Source of the DNA: Alteromonas sp. ALT199
Lineage (GTDB): Bacteria > Pseudomonadota > Gammaproteobacteria > Enterobacterales > Alteromonadaceae
NCBI RefSeq assembly: GCF_018619335.1
Contig: NZ_JAHHDX010000060.1
Location: 1 to 44,363 of the forward strand
DNA length: 44,363 nucleotides
Direction: 5' to 3'
In this document: positions 34,265 through 43,116 of the stretch, one piece after another
Numbering within the stretch: the first letter of the stretch is position 1
How the letters are laid out: each line of letters begins with the position of its first letter
Translations under genes and position numbers: made by a program
The notes under the pieces: model-generated
What the model saw: only the letters and a program-made list of their open reading frames with translations
Databases searched by the model: none
Told to the model about the DNA's origin: nothing

Positions 34265-35032
34265 ATGACTCTACTAAAGTGTTTGGGCTTAGCAAGCCTA
34301 TCGACATTGCTCGTTTTCTCCTCCACCGTTTCTGCACAACAGCCAGCAAGGGCACAGCAGCCAAAAGGCTGGATGTGGGGGGTTGGTGTTGCTGCATCCC
34401 AAGATGTGTATACCGACTTTGATAACCGTATTGTGCCCATTCCTATCATTGGCTACACAGGTGAAAAGCTTAGGGTTTACGGGCCATTCATAGGTTACGA
34501 GCTATTTAGAGAAAAAGGCTTCACCCTTGATGCCCAACTTGTGCCGGTATTTGCAGGTTATGAAGAAGATGACAGCGCCGTGTTTACCGGTATGGAAGAC
34601 AGAGATTTCAGCTTTGCGGCTGGCGTAAGCCTCAACTATAACGCGGGTAGCTGGTTATATTCATTGTCAACTAATGCCGATATTCTTGGTAAGTTCGACG
34701 GTTACCAAGCATCTGCTCGAATAGGCAAACGGTTTAGAATAAATAACTTCATGATTGAGCCATCGGTCGGCGTTAGCTATCAAGACAGTAACTATGTAGA
34801 CTATTATTACGGGGTACGTCCCGAGGAAGCTACTGCGTTTCGAAAGGCATATAACGGCGATAGCGCGCTTAATACAGAGGTTCGCGTTGCTGTTTCTACC
34901 CGCCAGTTTTTAGGCGGCATGACGCGTTTAGAAGTTGGCGCTACTTTCTTTGACGATAGCATTAGCGATAGCCCGCTAACCGACGATGACACCGCATTAA
35001 GTGCCATGCTGGTTTACACCCGCTTTTTCTAA
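34265..35032 (+). CDS. MipA/OmpV family outer-membrane protein
   Basis: A 255-residue protein with a signal peptide cleaved near VSAQQ (about residue 25). The mature part is a run of amphipathic beta strands typical of the MipA/OmpV barrel: WMWGVGVAASQDVYTDFDNRIVPIPIIGY, RVYGPFIGYELF and the C-terminal ALSAMLVYTRFF ending in an aromatic, as outer-membrane barrels do. In E. coli MipA scaffolds murein synthase with MltA. OmpV types act as adhesins or channels. No cell-wall gene adjoins it. A two-component-type regulator is not nearby. Confidence 0.88.
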   Translation: MTLLKCLGLASLSTLLVFSSTVSAQQPARAQQPKGWMWGVGVAASQDVYTDFDNRIVPIPIIGYTGEKLRVYGPFIGYELFREKGFTLDAQLVPVFAGYEEDDSAVFTGMEDRDFSFAAGVSLNYNAGSWLYSLSTNADILGKFDGYQASARIGKRFRINNFMIEPSVGVSYQDSNYVDYYYGVRPEEATAFRKAYNGDSALNTEVRVAVSTRQFLGGMTRLEVGATFFDDSISDSPLTDDDTALSAMLVYTRFF

Positions 35033-35177
35033 CGTTTTGTTTTGTCTCGGCAGACGACGAGTAAATGCGAATTCGTAATGGTAAAAATTGAGCACCACTT
35101 TATACAGTTGGTCTCTCGTTTAAGCTGCACTAATGGAGCTCAGTTGTAAAAGCCTTCGCCTTTGATGTTTAGATATA

Positions 35178-35215
35178 AAAAGCCCCCAGTAATCGGAATT
35201 ACCATTTACTAGGGG
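35178..35215 (-). terminator. Terminator of the creA gene
   Basis: GCCCCCAGTAA (35182-35192) pairs with TTACTAGGGGC around a 13-nt loop, with one mismatch. On the minus strand it is followed by TTTTTATATC. Confidence 0.65.
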
Positions 35216-35257
35216 CACTTTACCTTCGGGGCATTTTTAATATTTACGGTTTAGCAC

Positions 35258-35800
35258 TTACGCTGGATTTTTAAACGCGAGCGTTTCCCACAGTGGGACG
35301 GTAGACAAGCTATGTTTGTAACTGCCCGATGTTTCTTTAGTACTGTAAGACAGGTAAATTAGCGTCTTCGAGTCTGCATCATAAATTCGTCGAAGCTTCA
35401 TGTTTTTAAAAAACACGCTTTTAGATTTTTTGAATATCACTTCACCGGAATCTGACTTATCAATCGCCGCTAACATCTCGTCCGTAATTGGGCCCGTTTG
35501 TCTGCACGCAATAGAGCTATCTGATGGGTCAGACAAATCTAAGTTCGCTTCAATACTTGAAATATGACAGGTGACGCCAGTGACAATAGGGTCTTGAAGC
35601 GCATCAATTTTGATATCCTTTGTGGTGAAGAGCCCAAGCGACACATCACCAACTTCACTATCGCTACAGCCTGCTACTGTAAATAGCGAGGCAGTGAGTA
35701 GCCCAAGCACAGAACCTTTAAATGAGGTGCTTTTTATTGAAGTCCTATTTAAAGAAGTACGGTGCTTTTTGAGCTTTATCCAACGTCCGCTTGTTTTCAT
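35258..35800 (-). CDS. creA: CreA family lipoprotein
   Basis: A 180-residue protein. The mature part matches CreA (DUF of catabolite regulation protein A): IKIDALQDPIVTGVTCHISSIEANLDLSDPSDSSIACRQTGPI, GEVIFKKSKSVFFKNMKLRRIYDADSKTLIYLSYS and a VPLWETL end. The two conserved Cys are present. The N-terminus is basic and extended before a hydrophobic stretch and a lipobox (FTVAGC), so it is probably a lipoprotein, whereas E. coli CreA has a plain signal. The true start may be downstream of the listed one. Function is unknown. It is not next to creBC here. Confidence 0.85.
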   Translation of the reverse strand: MKTSGRWIKLKKHRTSLNRTSIKSTSFKGSVLGLLTASLFTVAGCSDSEVGDVSLGLFTTKDIKIDALQDPIVTGVTCHISSIEANLDLSDPSDSSIACRQTGPITDEMLAAIDKSDSGEVIFKKSKSVFFKNMKLRRIYDADSKTLIYLSYSTKETSGSYKHSLSTVPLWETLAFKNPA

Positions 35801-35869
35801 ACCTTTATCACCTCTATGCTATTTATAACCTGTTATGTACCTACTCGAATTACCGAGTCTGTGATCATT

Positions 35870-37462
35870 TTAGCCTAACAGGTTTAGCTGTATTTTATCC
35901 ATAAGCGCATACTGTTTTATAAGTTGCTTGGCTTTTTCTATGTCTGGCGCGAAATAGCGATCCTTGTCGTAAAAAGGCACCTGCTTTCTCAGTAGCTGCA
36001 CTAATTCCTGCAGCTTTTCACTCGTTTTTAGAGGTTTTCTAAAATCTAAACCTTGGCAGGCCGCTAACCATTCAATGGCTAAAATGCCCGCTACGTTGTC
36101 AAAAATGTCTCTTAATCTCCTTGCCGCAAATGTAGCCATAGACACGTGATCTTCTTGGTTAGCAGACGTAGGCAAAGAATCGATGGACGCGGGATGCGCC
36201 AAGGTTTTATTTTCACTAGCAAGTGCCGCACAGGTCACCTGCGCAATCATAAACCCTGAGTTTACCCCACCGTTTTCAACCAGAAATGGCGGTAGACCGC
36301 TTAAGTGAGTATCTATCATTAACGACATTCTACGCTCTGACAGCGCGCCTATTTCAGCAAGCGCAATAGCCAGCATATCTGCCGCCATCGCCACCGTTTC
36401 TGCATGAAAGTTTCCGCCCGATAAAATGTCTCCAGCGGTCGCTTCGCCAACATTCGAATCATCACTGCTTTCAACAAAAACTAACGGGTTGTCGCTAACA
36501 CCATTAGCTTCAGTCACTAAAATGTCTTGGGCGTAGCGCATTTGCTGTAAACAAGCACCCATTACTTGCGGCTGACAACGCAGTGAATACGGGTCTTGAA
36601 CTTTTTCACACCGCTGATGCGAATTACCAATCTCTGACGTATCCAGCAATGTTCTATATGCAGCCGCCACATCACACTGGCTTTTATGACCTCGTACTTT
36701 GTGAATGCGAGCGTCAAATGGCACCCGAGAGCCCAGCGCGGCTTCAACCGTGAGAGCACCAATACCGATAGCACTGTGAAGCGCATTTTCAGTATAAAAC
36801 AGCCCCTGAAGGGCAAACGCTGTCGATGCCTGTGTACCGTTTAACAGTGCCAAACCCTCTTTGGGGGCCAGCGAAATAGGCTGCATACCGGCTATTTCTA
36901 ACGCTTTGGCCGCACTGATACGCTCTCCTTTGTAGAAGGCTTCACCTTCTCCTAAAAGGACCACACTCATGTGGGCCAAAGGCGCTAAATCTCCACTAGC
37001 CCCTACCGACCCTTTTTCTGGAATGGCAGGATAAACCTGTGCGTTAAACAAGGTAATCAGCGCCTCTATTACGCTTAACCGAATGCCCGAAAAGCCCCGT
37101 GCTAACGAGTTTATTTTTAGCAGCATAAGTAAACGCACTGTGTCTTCTTGCATAAAGTCACCGGTACCGGCCGCATGAGACAGCACGATACTGCGCTGTA
37201 ATAGCTCCAATTCATCAACATCAATTCGCGTATTAGCCAACAGCCCAAAGCCCGTATTAATGCCGTACACGGTGCGGTTTTCTTCGATAACGTTTAACAC
37301 TACTTGCTCGGCTGCATTTACGGCAGGTATCGCACTTTCGACCAGCGACAAGTGAATGTGATTTCGATGTACTTCTCTTAACTGTTCTAGGGTCAATGTG
37401 CCAGGAACAAGGGTTAACTTTTTAATACCACCTAGCTCAGTGAAAAAAGACGTCTGGGACAT
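35870..37462 (-). CDS. hutH: Histidine ammonia-lyase
   Basis: First enzyme of histidine use: removes ammonia from L-histidine to give trans-urocanate. The 530-residue length is slightly above the usual 510. The Ala-Ser-Gly triad that forms the MIO cofactor lies in [15 protein letters not shown] (about residue 153). The family block [18 protein letters not shown] (about 427) and early YGINTGFG (about 63) are intact. It starts 2 bp after the hutU stop, with GGGGAGG as ribosome binding site inside the hutU tail, so translation is coupled. It is the last gene of the hutU-hutH unit. Confidence 0.97.
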   Translation of the reverse strand: MSQTSFFTELGGIKKLTLVPGTLTLEQLREVHRNHIHLSLVESAIPAVNAAEQVVLNVIEENRTVYGINTGFGLLANTRIDVDELELLQRSIVLSHAAGTGDFMQEDTVRLLMLLKINSLARGFSGIRLSVIEALITLFNAQVYPAIPEKGSVGASGDLAPLAHMSVVLLGEGEAFYKGERISAAKALEIAGMQPISLAPKEGLALLNGTQASTAFALQGLFYTENALHSAIGIGALTVEAALGSRVPFDARIHKVRGHKSQCDVAAAYRTLLDTSEIGNSHQRCEKVQDPYSLRCQPQVMGACLQQMRYAQDILVTEANGVSDNPLVFVESSDDSNVGEATAGDILSGGNFHAETVAMAADMLAIALAEIGALSERRMSLMIDTHLSGLPPFLVENGGVNSGFMIAQVTCAALASENKTLAHPASIDSLPTSANQEDHVSMATFAARRLRDIFDNVAGILAIEWLAACQGLDFRKPLKTSEKLQELVQLLRKQVPFYDKDRYFAPDIEKAKQLIKQYALMDKIQLNLLG

Positions 37463-37464
37463 AA

Positions 37465-39234
37465 CTACGCCTCCCCGCCTAGGTTTTGGTATGAGCTATT
37501 TTGATGTGAGCTTTTTTGGTGTAAGCCATGACTTGAGCCTGTATTGCCAGCTCCTTTATTATTAGCCACGGTATTGACCATAGGAAGGTCAAGGTTGTGT
37601 TTAGCAGCACAGTCTCTCGCAATATCATAGCCCGCATCGGCATGACGCATCACGCCTGTGGCAGGGTCGTTATGTAATACCCGAGCAATACGTTCGGCCG
37701 CTGCATCAGTTCCATCACAAACAATCACTACGCCCGAATGTTGGCTGAAGCCCATACCTACCCCACCACCATGATGAAGGCTCACCCAGGTTGCACCACC
37801 TGCGGTATTCAATAGCGCGTTTAGCAGCGGCCAATCTGATACGGCATCTGACCCATCGAGCATGGCCTCGGTCTCTCTATTTGGGGAAGCTACTGAGCCA
37901 GAATCGAGATGATCCCGCCCAATCACTACTGGTGCGCTTAGCTCGCCACGGCGAACCATCTCGTTAAAGGCCAGACCTAACTTTTGTCTTTCTCCCAGAC
38001 CAACCCAACAAATGCGCGCAGGTAGCCCTTGGAACTGAATGCGTTCTTTGGCCATGTTCAGCCAATTGTGAAGATGTGGGTTGTCAGGGATTAGTTCTTT
38101 GACTTTAGCGTCTGTTTTATAGATATCTTCTGGGTCGCCCGACAGCGCTCCCCATCTAAATGGGCCAATCCCCTGACAAAACAGCGGTCGAATGTAGGCG
38201 GGAACAAAACCTGGGAAATCAAAAGCATGCTCAATGCCCTCTTCCAGCGCCATTTGCCTGATATTATTGCCATAATCGAGCGTTGCCGCGCCGGCTTCTT
38301 GAAAACCCAGCATGGCTTTAACCTGTAATGCCATCGACTGTTTCGCTTTTTTAATCACGCAGGCTTCGTCTTTTGCACGCTGCGCCTCGGCTTGATCGAG
38401 CGTCCAACCCACCGGTAAATAGCCATTAAGCGGGTCGTGAGCACTGGTTTGATCGGTAACGACATCTGGAATAATCTCGTTTTCTAGTATATCGGGAAAT
38501 ACCTCAGCAGCATTGCCAAGCAAGCCAATGGAGACCGGTTTACCGTCTAGCTTGGCTTCCTTTAGTAGTTGCATAGCTTCTTCTAACGAATGCGCTTTTT
38601 TATCTAGATAGCCTGTGCGAATTCTAAAGTCTATACGGGTTTCATCAACCTCCACTGCCACCATTGAAAAGCCTGCCATGGTAGCGGCAAGTGGCTGCGC
38701 CCCACCCATACCGCCCAAGCCGCCGGTTAAAATCCAGCGCCCTTCAGCACTGCCGTCAAAATGGGTTTTAGCCACGCTCACAAAGGTTTCGTACGTGCCT
38801 TGCACAATGCCTTGCGAGCCTATATATATCCACGACCCTGCCGTCATTTGCCCGTACATCATCAAACCTTCTTTATCCAGAGCATTAAAGTGCTCCCAAT
38901 TAGCCCAGTGCGGGACAAGGTTAGAGTTAGCAATTAACACGCGAGGTGCGTTTTCATGGGTAGGAAATACGCCAACCGGCTTGCCTGATTGAATAAGTAA
39001 TGTTTCATCTGTATTTAAGCGCTTAAGTACTTCAACAATTTTGTCGTATGACGCCCAATCTCGGGCCGCGCGCCCAATGCCGCCGTAAACTACTAAGTTT
39101 TGTGGATGTTCCGCCACTTCTGGATCCAGGTTGTTCATTAACATGCGAAGCGGTGCTTCGGTTTGCCAACTCTTTGCGTTTAACGTACTGCCTCTTGGGG
39201 CACGAATTTCTCTTGTAGGGTCGAGGCGTTTCAT
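37465..39234 (-). CDS. hutU: Urocanate hydratase
   Basis: Converts urocanate to 4-imidazolone-5-propionate using tightly bound NAD+ as an electrophile. The 589 residues include the NAD-binding [17 protein letters not shown] (about 165), the [21 protein letters not shown] segment and the signature [15 protein letters not shown] (about 490). The C-terminus is a Ser/Gln/Asn/His-rich low-complexity tail of about 30 residues beyond the catalytic core. It lies between hutC and hutH. A hairpin with a T-run separates it from hutC, so it probably has its own promoter or is attenuated. Confidence 0.97.
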   Translation of the reverse strand: MKRLDPTREIRAPRGSTLNAKSWQTEAPLRMLMNNLDPEVAEHPQNLVVYGGIGRAARDWASYDKIVEVLKRLNTDETLLIQSGKPVGVFPTHENAPRVLIANSNLVPHWANWEHFNALDKEGLMMYGQMTAGSWIYIGSQGIVQGTYETFVSVAKTHFDGSAEGRWILTGGLGGMGGAQPLAATMAGFSMVAVEVDETRIDFRIRTGYLDKKAHSLEEAMQLLKEAKLDGKPVSIGLLGNAAEVFPDILENEIIPDVVTDQTSAHDPLNGYLPVGWTLDQAEAQRAKDEACVIKKAKQSMALQVKAMLGFQEAGAATLDYGNNIRQMALEEGIEHAFDFPGFVPAYIRPLFCQGIGPFRWGALSGDPEDIYKTDAKVKELIPDNPHLHNWLNMAKERIQFQGLPARICWVGLGERQKLGLAFNEMVRRGELSAPVVIGRDHLDSGSVASPNRETEAMLDGSDAVSDWPLLNALLNTAGGATWVSLHHGGGVGMGFSQHSGVVIVCDGTDAAAERIARVLHNDPATGVMRHADAGYDIARDCAAKHNLDLPMVNTVANNKGAGNTGSSHGLHQKSSHQNSSYQNLGGEA

Positions 39235-39297
39235 AAACTTCTCCTAGGCATCTTTTTCTTTTACTGAAATATTTTTGTTATAAGAAGCAGTATCTTT

Positions 39298-39332
39298 ATA
39301 AAAAGCGCCTTGAGAGTTAGCGTCTTAGGCGC
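39298..39332 (-). terminator. Terminator between hutC and hutU
   Basis: GCGCCTTGAGA (39305-39315) pairs with TCTTAGGCGC (39323-39332) with a one-base bulge. On the minus strand the stem is followed by TTTTTATA. It lies 8 bp after the hutC stop and would separate hutC from hutUH. Confidence 0.65.
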
Positions 39333-39340
39333 GTCTACAC

Positions 39341-40078
39341 TTAAAACTCCAAGTGTCCTCCCAGTCGGTATCTACTGCCAGGGTGGAACAACACAGCGTG
39401 ACTAACTACAGCGGCTGACCCATTTTCATTTCCCGTCCCACGTGAAAAAGTCCTTCGAGTAATCTTTAGGCAAGGCTCTTTAGGTTTTATCAGTAACGCT
39501 TGTGCAATATCTTTTTCAACGATTACAGCTTCTACGCTATGGTCCGCCTGTGAAAGGGGCGCAACTTGGTTTAGATAAAAGTTTGCGGTTTGCGCTTTAA
39601 AATCCTTATCTAAGTAGTCATTAATCCAAGCTGGATTAACCCACCTGTCTTCATACTGAACGGGCAAATTGTTCTCGCAATGCACGATAATGCTGTGAAA
39701 TACAGGTTCACCTACATCAACGGCTAGACGCTGTGAAATAGCATCACTGGCAGGTGCAGTTTCAAGCACCAATATTTCGTTAGTGTATCTATGCCCCCGC
39801 CGTTCAATTTCATCGCGAATGCTTTTGATTTCTAACATTGAACTCATAGGGCGGCTATCTGAAACAAATGTGCCTATGCCCTGGCTACGCATTAATATGC
39901 CCTCGTCGACCATTTCACTTAACGCACGTCGTGCAGTCATTCGACTAACACCATGTTGCTGAGCAAGTTGGTTTTCTGAAGGCACTTGAATACCAGGCTT
40001 CATTACACCGTTTTCTATGGCATCCAAAATTGCCGTTTTGATTATCCTGTACCTAGGTTGCATATCGTGGTTATTCAC
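39341..40078 (-). CDS. hutC: HutC, GntR-family hut repressor
   Basis: A 245-residue transcription factor. Residues 1-75 are a GntR winged helix (PRYRIIKTAILDAIENGVMKPGIQVPSENQLAQQHGVSRMTARRALSEMVDEGIL), and residues 90-240 the UTRA ligand-binding domain (FHSIIVHCENNLPVQYEDRWVNP). HutC represses hut genes until urocanate binds it. It is divergent from hutI-hutG, with a palindromic operator of HutC type 30 bp upstream of its start, so autoregulation and control of both arms are likely. Confidence 0.93.
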   Translation of the reverse strand: MNNHDMQPRYRIIKTAILDAIENGVMKPGIQVPSENQLAQQHGVSRMTARRALSEMVDEGILMRSQGIGTFVSDSRPMSSMLEIKSIRDEIERRGHRYTNEILVLETAPASDAISQRLAVDVGEPVFHSIIVHCENNLPVQYEDRWVNPAWINDYLDKDFKAQTANFYLNQVAPLSQADHSVEAVIVEKDIAQALLIKPKEPCLKITRRTFSRGTGNENGSAAVVSHAVLFHPGSRYRLGGHLEF

Positions 40079-40104
40079 AACTAAATTGTTAATAATATGC
40101 TAAC

Positions 40105-40140
40105 AGCATACTTGTATATACAAGTATGTACAAGTATGCT
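40105..40140. promoter_or_regulatory. HutC-like operator with overlapping half-sites
   Basis: ATACTTGTATATACAAGTAT (40108-40127) is a perfect palindrome like the CTTGTATATACAAG core of HutC sites. A second copy of TACAAGTATG follows immediately (40129-40138 after 40119-40128), a 10-bp tandem. So AGCATACTTG at 40105 can pair with either the inner or the outer CAAGTATG half. This may let two dimers bind. It lies between divergent hutC and hutI. Confidence 0.8.
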
Positions 40141-40221
40141 GAATTGAATTTAGGCGTTGCTTCAAACTAGTTTCTGAAGGCGTTCCGGAAATCGGCCAAG
40201 AAATCGTCATTGTAAGAGAAG

Positions 40222-40235
40222 TTTGTTGCAACAAA
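40222..40235. promoter_or_regulatory. Second palindrome upstream of hutI
   Basis: TTTGTTGCAACAAA is a perfect 14-bp palindrome about 58 bp before the hutI ATG. It has no resemblance to the HutC site. It could bind another regulator, but this is only suggestive. Confidence 0.3.
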
Positions 40236-40292
40236 TCTAATAACGACTATTGGATAAAAATCAGATAGAAGTGGCTAAAAGTGGATCATGTT

Positions 40293-41552
40293 ATGGGCTA
40301 TCAGTACGACTCGATTATTTACAACGTACGTATTGCGTCTATGCAATACAATGGCTCGCCTTACGGCGAACTATCTTCACACGCTATTGCCCTAAAGGAC
40401 GGCAAAATCACCGCCTTGCTTCCTTGCGCTAGCTCGCTACACGAAGCATTTGAGCAGGCAGATAACATGATAGATGCCACTACGTTCATTCCACAAAATA
40501 AAGGCGAACCAACTAAACTACCCTGGTTAATGCCAGGCTTCATCGATTGTCATACTCACTTAGTTTACGGCGGTAATCGCGCTGAAGAATTTGAGATGCG
40601 ATTGCAGGGCGCAAGCTACGTTGACATTGCACAGCGAGGTGGCGGCATTAAAGGCACAGTGGAAAAAACGCGATGTGCTGATGAGAGTACTTTGCTTAAT
40701 ACCGCGATAAAGCGTGCTAAACGACTGTGCGAAGAGGGCGTAACGACCATTGAAGTAAAATCAGGATACGGATTAGATTTAGACACTGAAGTGCGCATGT
40801 TACGTGTGGCTAAATCTCTTGAACAGCACCTTCCTGTTAGTATTCAAACCACCTATTTAGGCGCTCACGCCCTGCCCAATGAATTTGCTGAGGATCCAGA
40901 CGGGTACATCGACTTTGTTTGCGACCAAGCTCTTCCATTTATTGCCTCACAGAAATTGGCCGATGCCGTCGATGTATTTTGTGAAACCATCGGCTTTTCC
41001 ACTTCACAAACAGAACGAGTATTTACCAGTGCGCAGCAACATGGCCTGCCGATTAAGGCTCATGTAGAGCAGCTTAGCGACAGTAAAGGTGCTGTTTTAG
41101 CGGCTAAATATGGCGCCTTATCGGTAGATCATATCGAGTATTTGGCTGATAGCGATATTTCCTTACTTGCACAAAGTGGTACCGTTGCCGTTTTGTTACC
41201 TGGTGCATTTTATTACTTAAGCGAAGTACAAAAGCCGCCTGTAAATGCGCTTCGAGCTCATAAAATACCTATGGCGATAGCGACAGACTTTAACCCTGGC
41301 AGTTCGCCTTTAGCTTCTATACTTACGGCGATGAATATGAGTTGCGTGTTGTTTCAGTTAACCCCAGAAGAAGCACTTCGGGGCGCCACGGTGCACGCGG
41401 CGAAGGCGCTCGGGCTTCAAGACAGAGGCGTTATTGATGTGGAAAAGCTTGCCGACTTCACCTTGTGGGATATAGAAACGCCAGCTGAACTTGCCTACTG
41501 TATTAATGGCTATCGCCCTATTGCTGTGTATAAGGAGGGTAAACATGTTTAA
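40293..41552 (+). CDS. hutI: Imidazolonepropionase
   Basis: Third step of histidine use: hydrolyses imidazolonepropionate to N-formimino-L-glutamate. It belongs to the amidohydrolase superfamily. Metal-binding FIDCHTHLVYGGNRAEEFEMR, KSGYGLDLDTE, TYLGAHALP, KAHVEQLSD, VDHIEYL and the Asp in IATDFNPGSSP are all seen. The ATG at 40293 gives 419 residues; a GTG four codons upstream (40281) is an alternative start. It overlaps hutG by 8 bp. It is transcribed divergently from hutC across the operator. Confidence 0.95.
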   Translation: MGYQYDSIIYNVRIASMQYNGSPYGELSSHAIALKDGKITALLPCASSLHEAFEQADNMIDATTFIPQNKGEPTKLPWLMPGFIDCHTHLVYGGNRAEEFEMRLQGASYVDIAQRGGGIKGTVEKTRCADESTLLNTAIKRAKRLCEEGVTTIEVKSGYGLDLDTEVRMLRVAKSLEQHLPVSIQTTYLGAHALPNEFAEDPDGYIDFVCDQALPFIASQKLADAVDVFCETIGFSTSQTERVFTSAQQHGLPIKAHVEQLSDSKGAVLAAKYGALSVDHIEYLADSDISLLAQSGTVAVLLPGAFYYLSEVQKPPVNALRAHKIPMAIATDFNPGSSPLASILTAMNMSCVLFQLTPEEALRGATVHAAKALGLQDRGVIDVEKLADFTLWDIETPAELAYCINGYRPIAVYKEGKHV

Positions 41553-42522
41553 GTGGCAAGGTAGAATAGACAGTGAAGATGGTGCTGAAGGCTTGCGCTG
41601 GCATCAAAAAGTTAACGAAATTGAGGTTGGTGAAGATAGCGCTTTGGCCAATACCATTACCCTTGTGGGGTTTGAATGCGACTTAGGTGTAGCATTTAAT
41701 AAAGGTCGGGTAGGCGCATCTAGTGGGCCTAACGCTATTCGCCAAGCACTTGCTAACTTACCCTGGCACTGGTCAAGAACTTCACTGGCTGATTTAGGTA
41801 ATGTCACCGCCCAAGAGAACTTATCCAAAGCGCAGAAGCAATATGCCGATGCTATTACCTTTGCACTTAGTCAACACAAGGGGTTAACAATCGGCTTAGG
41901 AGGAGGTCATGAAATCGCGTGGGGCAGCTATCAGGGGCTTTTCAATACTAGAGCGGACAATGCCCGCATTGGCATTATAAACTTTGACGCCCACTTTGAC
42001 CTTAGAAAGCCTTCTCCAAACACCAGTTCTGGTACGCCATTTCGGCAAGTATACGAACATTGTCAGCTTCACGGCGTACCGTTTTATTATGCCTGTTTGG
42101 GCGTATCTAAAGCAGCCAATACACAAGCACTTTTTAACTTTGCCAATACGTCTAACACGCGCTATTTAACCGACGTGGCATTAGGTGATGAATCGCTTTG
42201 TATGCAGCGAATAGGTGAGCTGCTCTCCCCGATGCTAAAAGACATCGACGAGCTTTACGTCACAGTATGTTTAGATGCATTTCCTGCTGCTCTTGCCCCC
42301 GGCGTAAGCGCTCCCAGCACCTTGGGGATTTCCCCAGCGCTTGTCATCAACACGCTACACTTTTTAGCACAGCACCAAAGCACTTACGGGTATCAATGGA
42401 GACTGTGTGACATTGCGGAAATGAACCCCAACTATGATATTGATAGCCGCACAGCAAAGCTGGCTGCACGGCTAATTTTTGAGGTGGTAGATGCTGTGTT
42501 TTGCTCTCGTACTCGAACGTAA
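41545..42522 (+). CDS. hutG: Formimidoylglutamase
   Basis: Fourth step: hydrolyses N-formimino-L-glutamate to glutamate and formamide. Ureohydrolase (arginase) family, 325 residues. The start at 41545 is chosen because AAGGAGGG precedes it and it overlaps the hutI end; a longer frame from 41491 is not supported. Manganese-binding motifs GGGHEIAWG and NFDAHFDLR are intact. In the third, the expected Asp-x-Asp reads Cys-Leu-Asp (CLDAFPAALAPGVSAP), so one bridging Asp is Cys. DIAEMNP follows. It is the last gene of hutIG. No hutF is present, so this is the formamide-releasing variant of the pathway. Confidence 0.93.
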   Translation: MFKWQGRIDSEDGAEGLRWHQKVNEIEVGEDSALANTITLVGFECDLGVAFNKGRVGASSGPNAIRQALANLPWHWSRTSLADLGNVTAQENLSKAQKQYADAITFALSQHKGLTIGLGGGHEIAWGSYQGLFNTRADNARIGIINFDAHFDLRKPSPNTSSGTPFRQVYEHCQLHGVPFYYACLGVSKAANTQALFNFANTSNTRYLTDVALGDESLCMQRIGELLSPMLKDIDELYVTVCLDAFPAALAPGVSAPSTLGISPALVINTLHFLAQHQSTYGYQWRLCDIAEMNPNYDIDSRTAKLAARLIFEVVDAVFCSRTRT

Positions 42523-42550
42523 TATATTTACAGCCTACAATTTGGATAAG

Positions 42551-43039
42551 TTATTTTTTCTCGTTGAGCTTGAGAAATGCTGGCGCAAACCCCTGCAAAG
42601 AGAATGGAAGCGTGATTTGCTTATTAGTGGTTTGACTCATAAAGGCTACTTGGGCCACCTGCCCTTCTAGCATTTCTGAAATCAATTTCTCATCCATCAC
42701 TATATTGGTTTCACAAATTTTACTATCGCAAGCCAATATTTTAGTGCGAATTGCTTTTTCATTATCTATTTTTAAACCAACCCCAGCGCTCTTCTCTGCA
42801 TCATTCGTAAAGCGTAAAGTAAGAATAGTACGTTGCTTAGACGCAAGAGCAACGCTCATACCTGCTACAACGCCTGTCTTTTGTCCCTTTTTCGACAACA
42901 ATAACTGACTTGCGAAACAACTGTTGGCTTTACATTCATAACTCCAAGAATCGAAGACTTCAGCGGCTAAAACTGAACTGCATGGAACTCTTATGAATAA
43001 CGATAAAATAAAGATGAGCTTAGTGAGTGAGTGTCGCAC
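42551..43039 (-). CDS. IalB-family (invasion-associated locus B) protein
   Basis: A 162-residue exported protein with a signal peptide ending near VLAAE (about residue 26). The mature part follows the IalB pattern: SWSYECKANSCFAS with two Cys near the start, a strand-rich middle, CDSKICETN with a second Cys pair, MDEKLISEMLEGQVAQVAFMS and ITLPFSLQGFAPAFLKL at the end. In Bartonella IalB aids invasion, but homologues are widespread in non-pathogens with unknown function. It is convergent with hutG and downstream of no gene in an operon. Confidence 0.78.
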   Translation of the reverse strand: MRHSLTKLIFILSLFIRVPCSSVLAAEVFDSWSYECKANSCFASQLLLSKKGQKTGVVAGMSVALASKQRTILTLRFTNDAEKSAGVGLKIDNEKAIRTKILACDSKICETNIVMDEKLISEMLEGQVAQVAFMSQTTNKQITLPFSLQGFAPAFLKLNEKK

Positions 43040-43061
43040 TTGTTGATACCTTTTATAATAT

Positions 43062-43088
43062 AAAAAAGGGTCTCTTAATTAGACCCTT
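43062..43088 (-). terminator. Terminator of the PEP-CTERM gene
   Basis: AAGGGTCT (43066-43073) pairs with AGACCCTT (43081-43088) around a 7-nt loop. On the minus strand it is followed by TTTTA. It lies 29 bp downstream of the stop. Confidence 0.75.
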
Positions 43089-43116
43089 ATTCATTTACCT
43101 ACTTGAACCTAAATTA

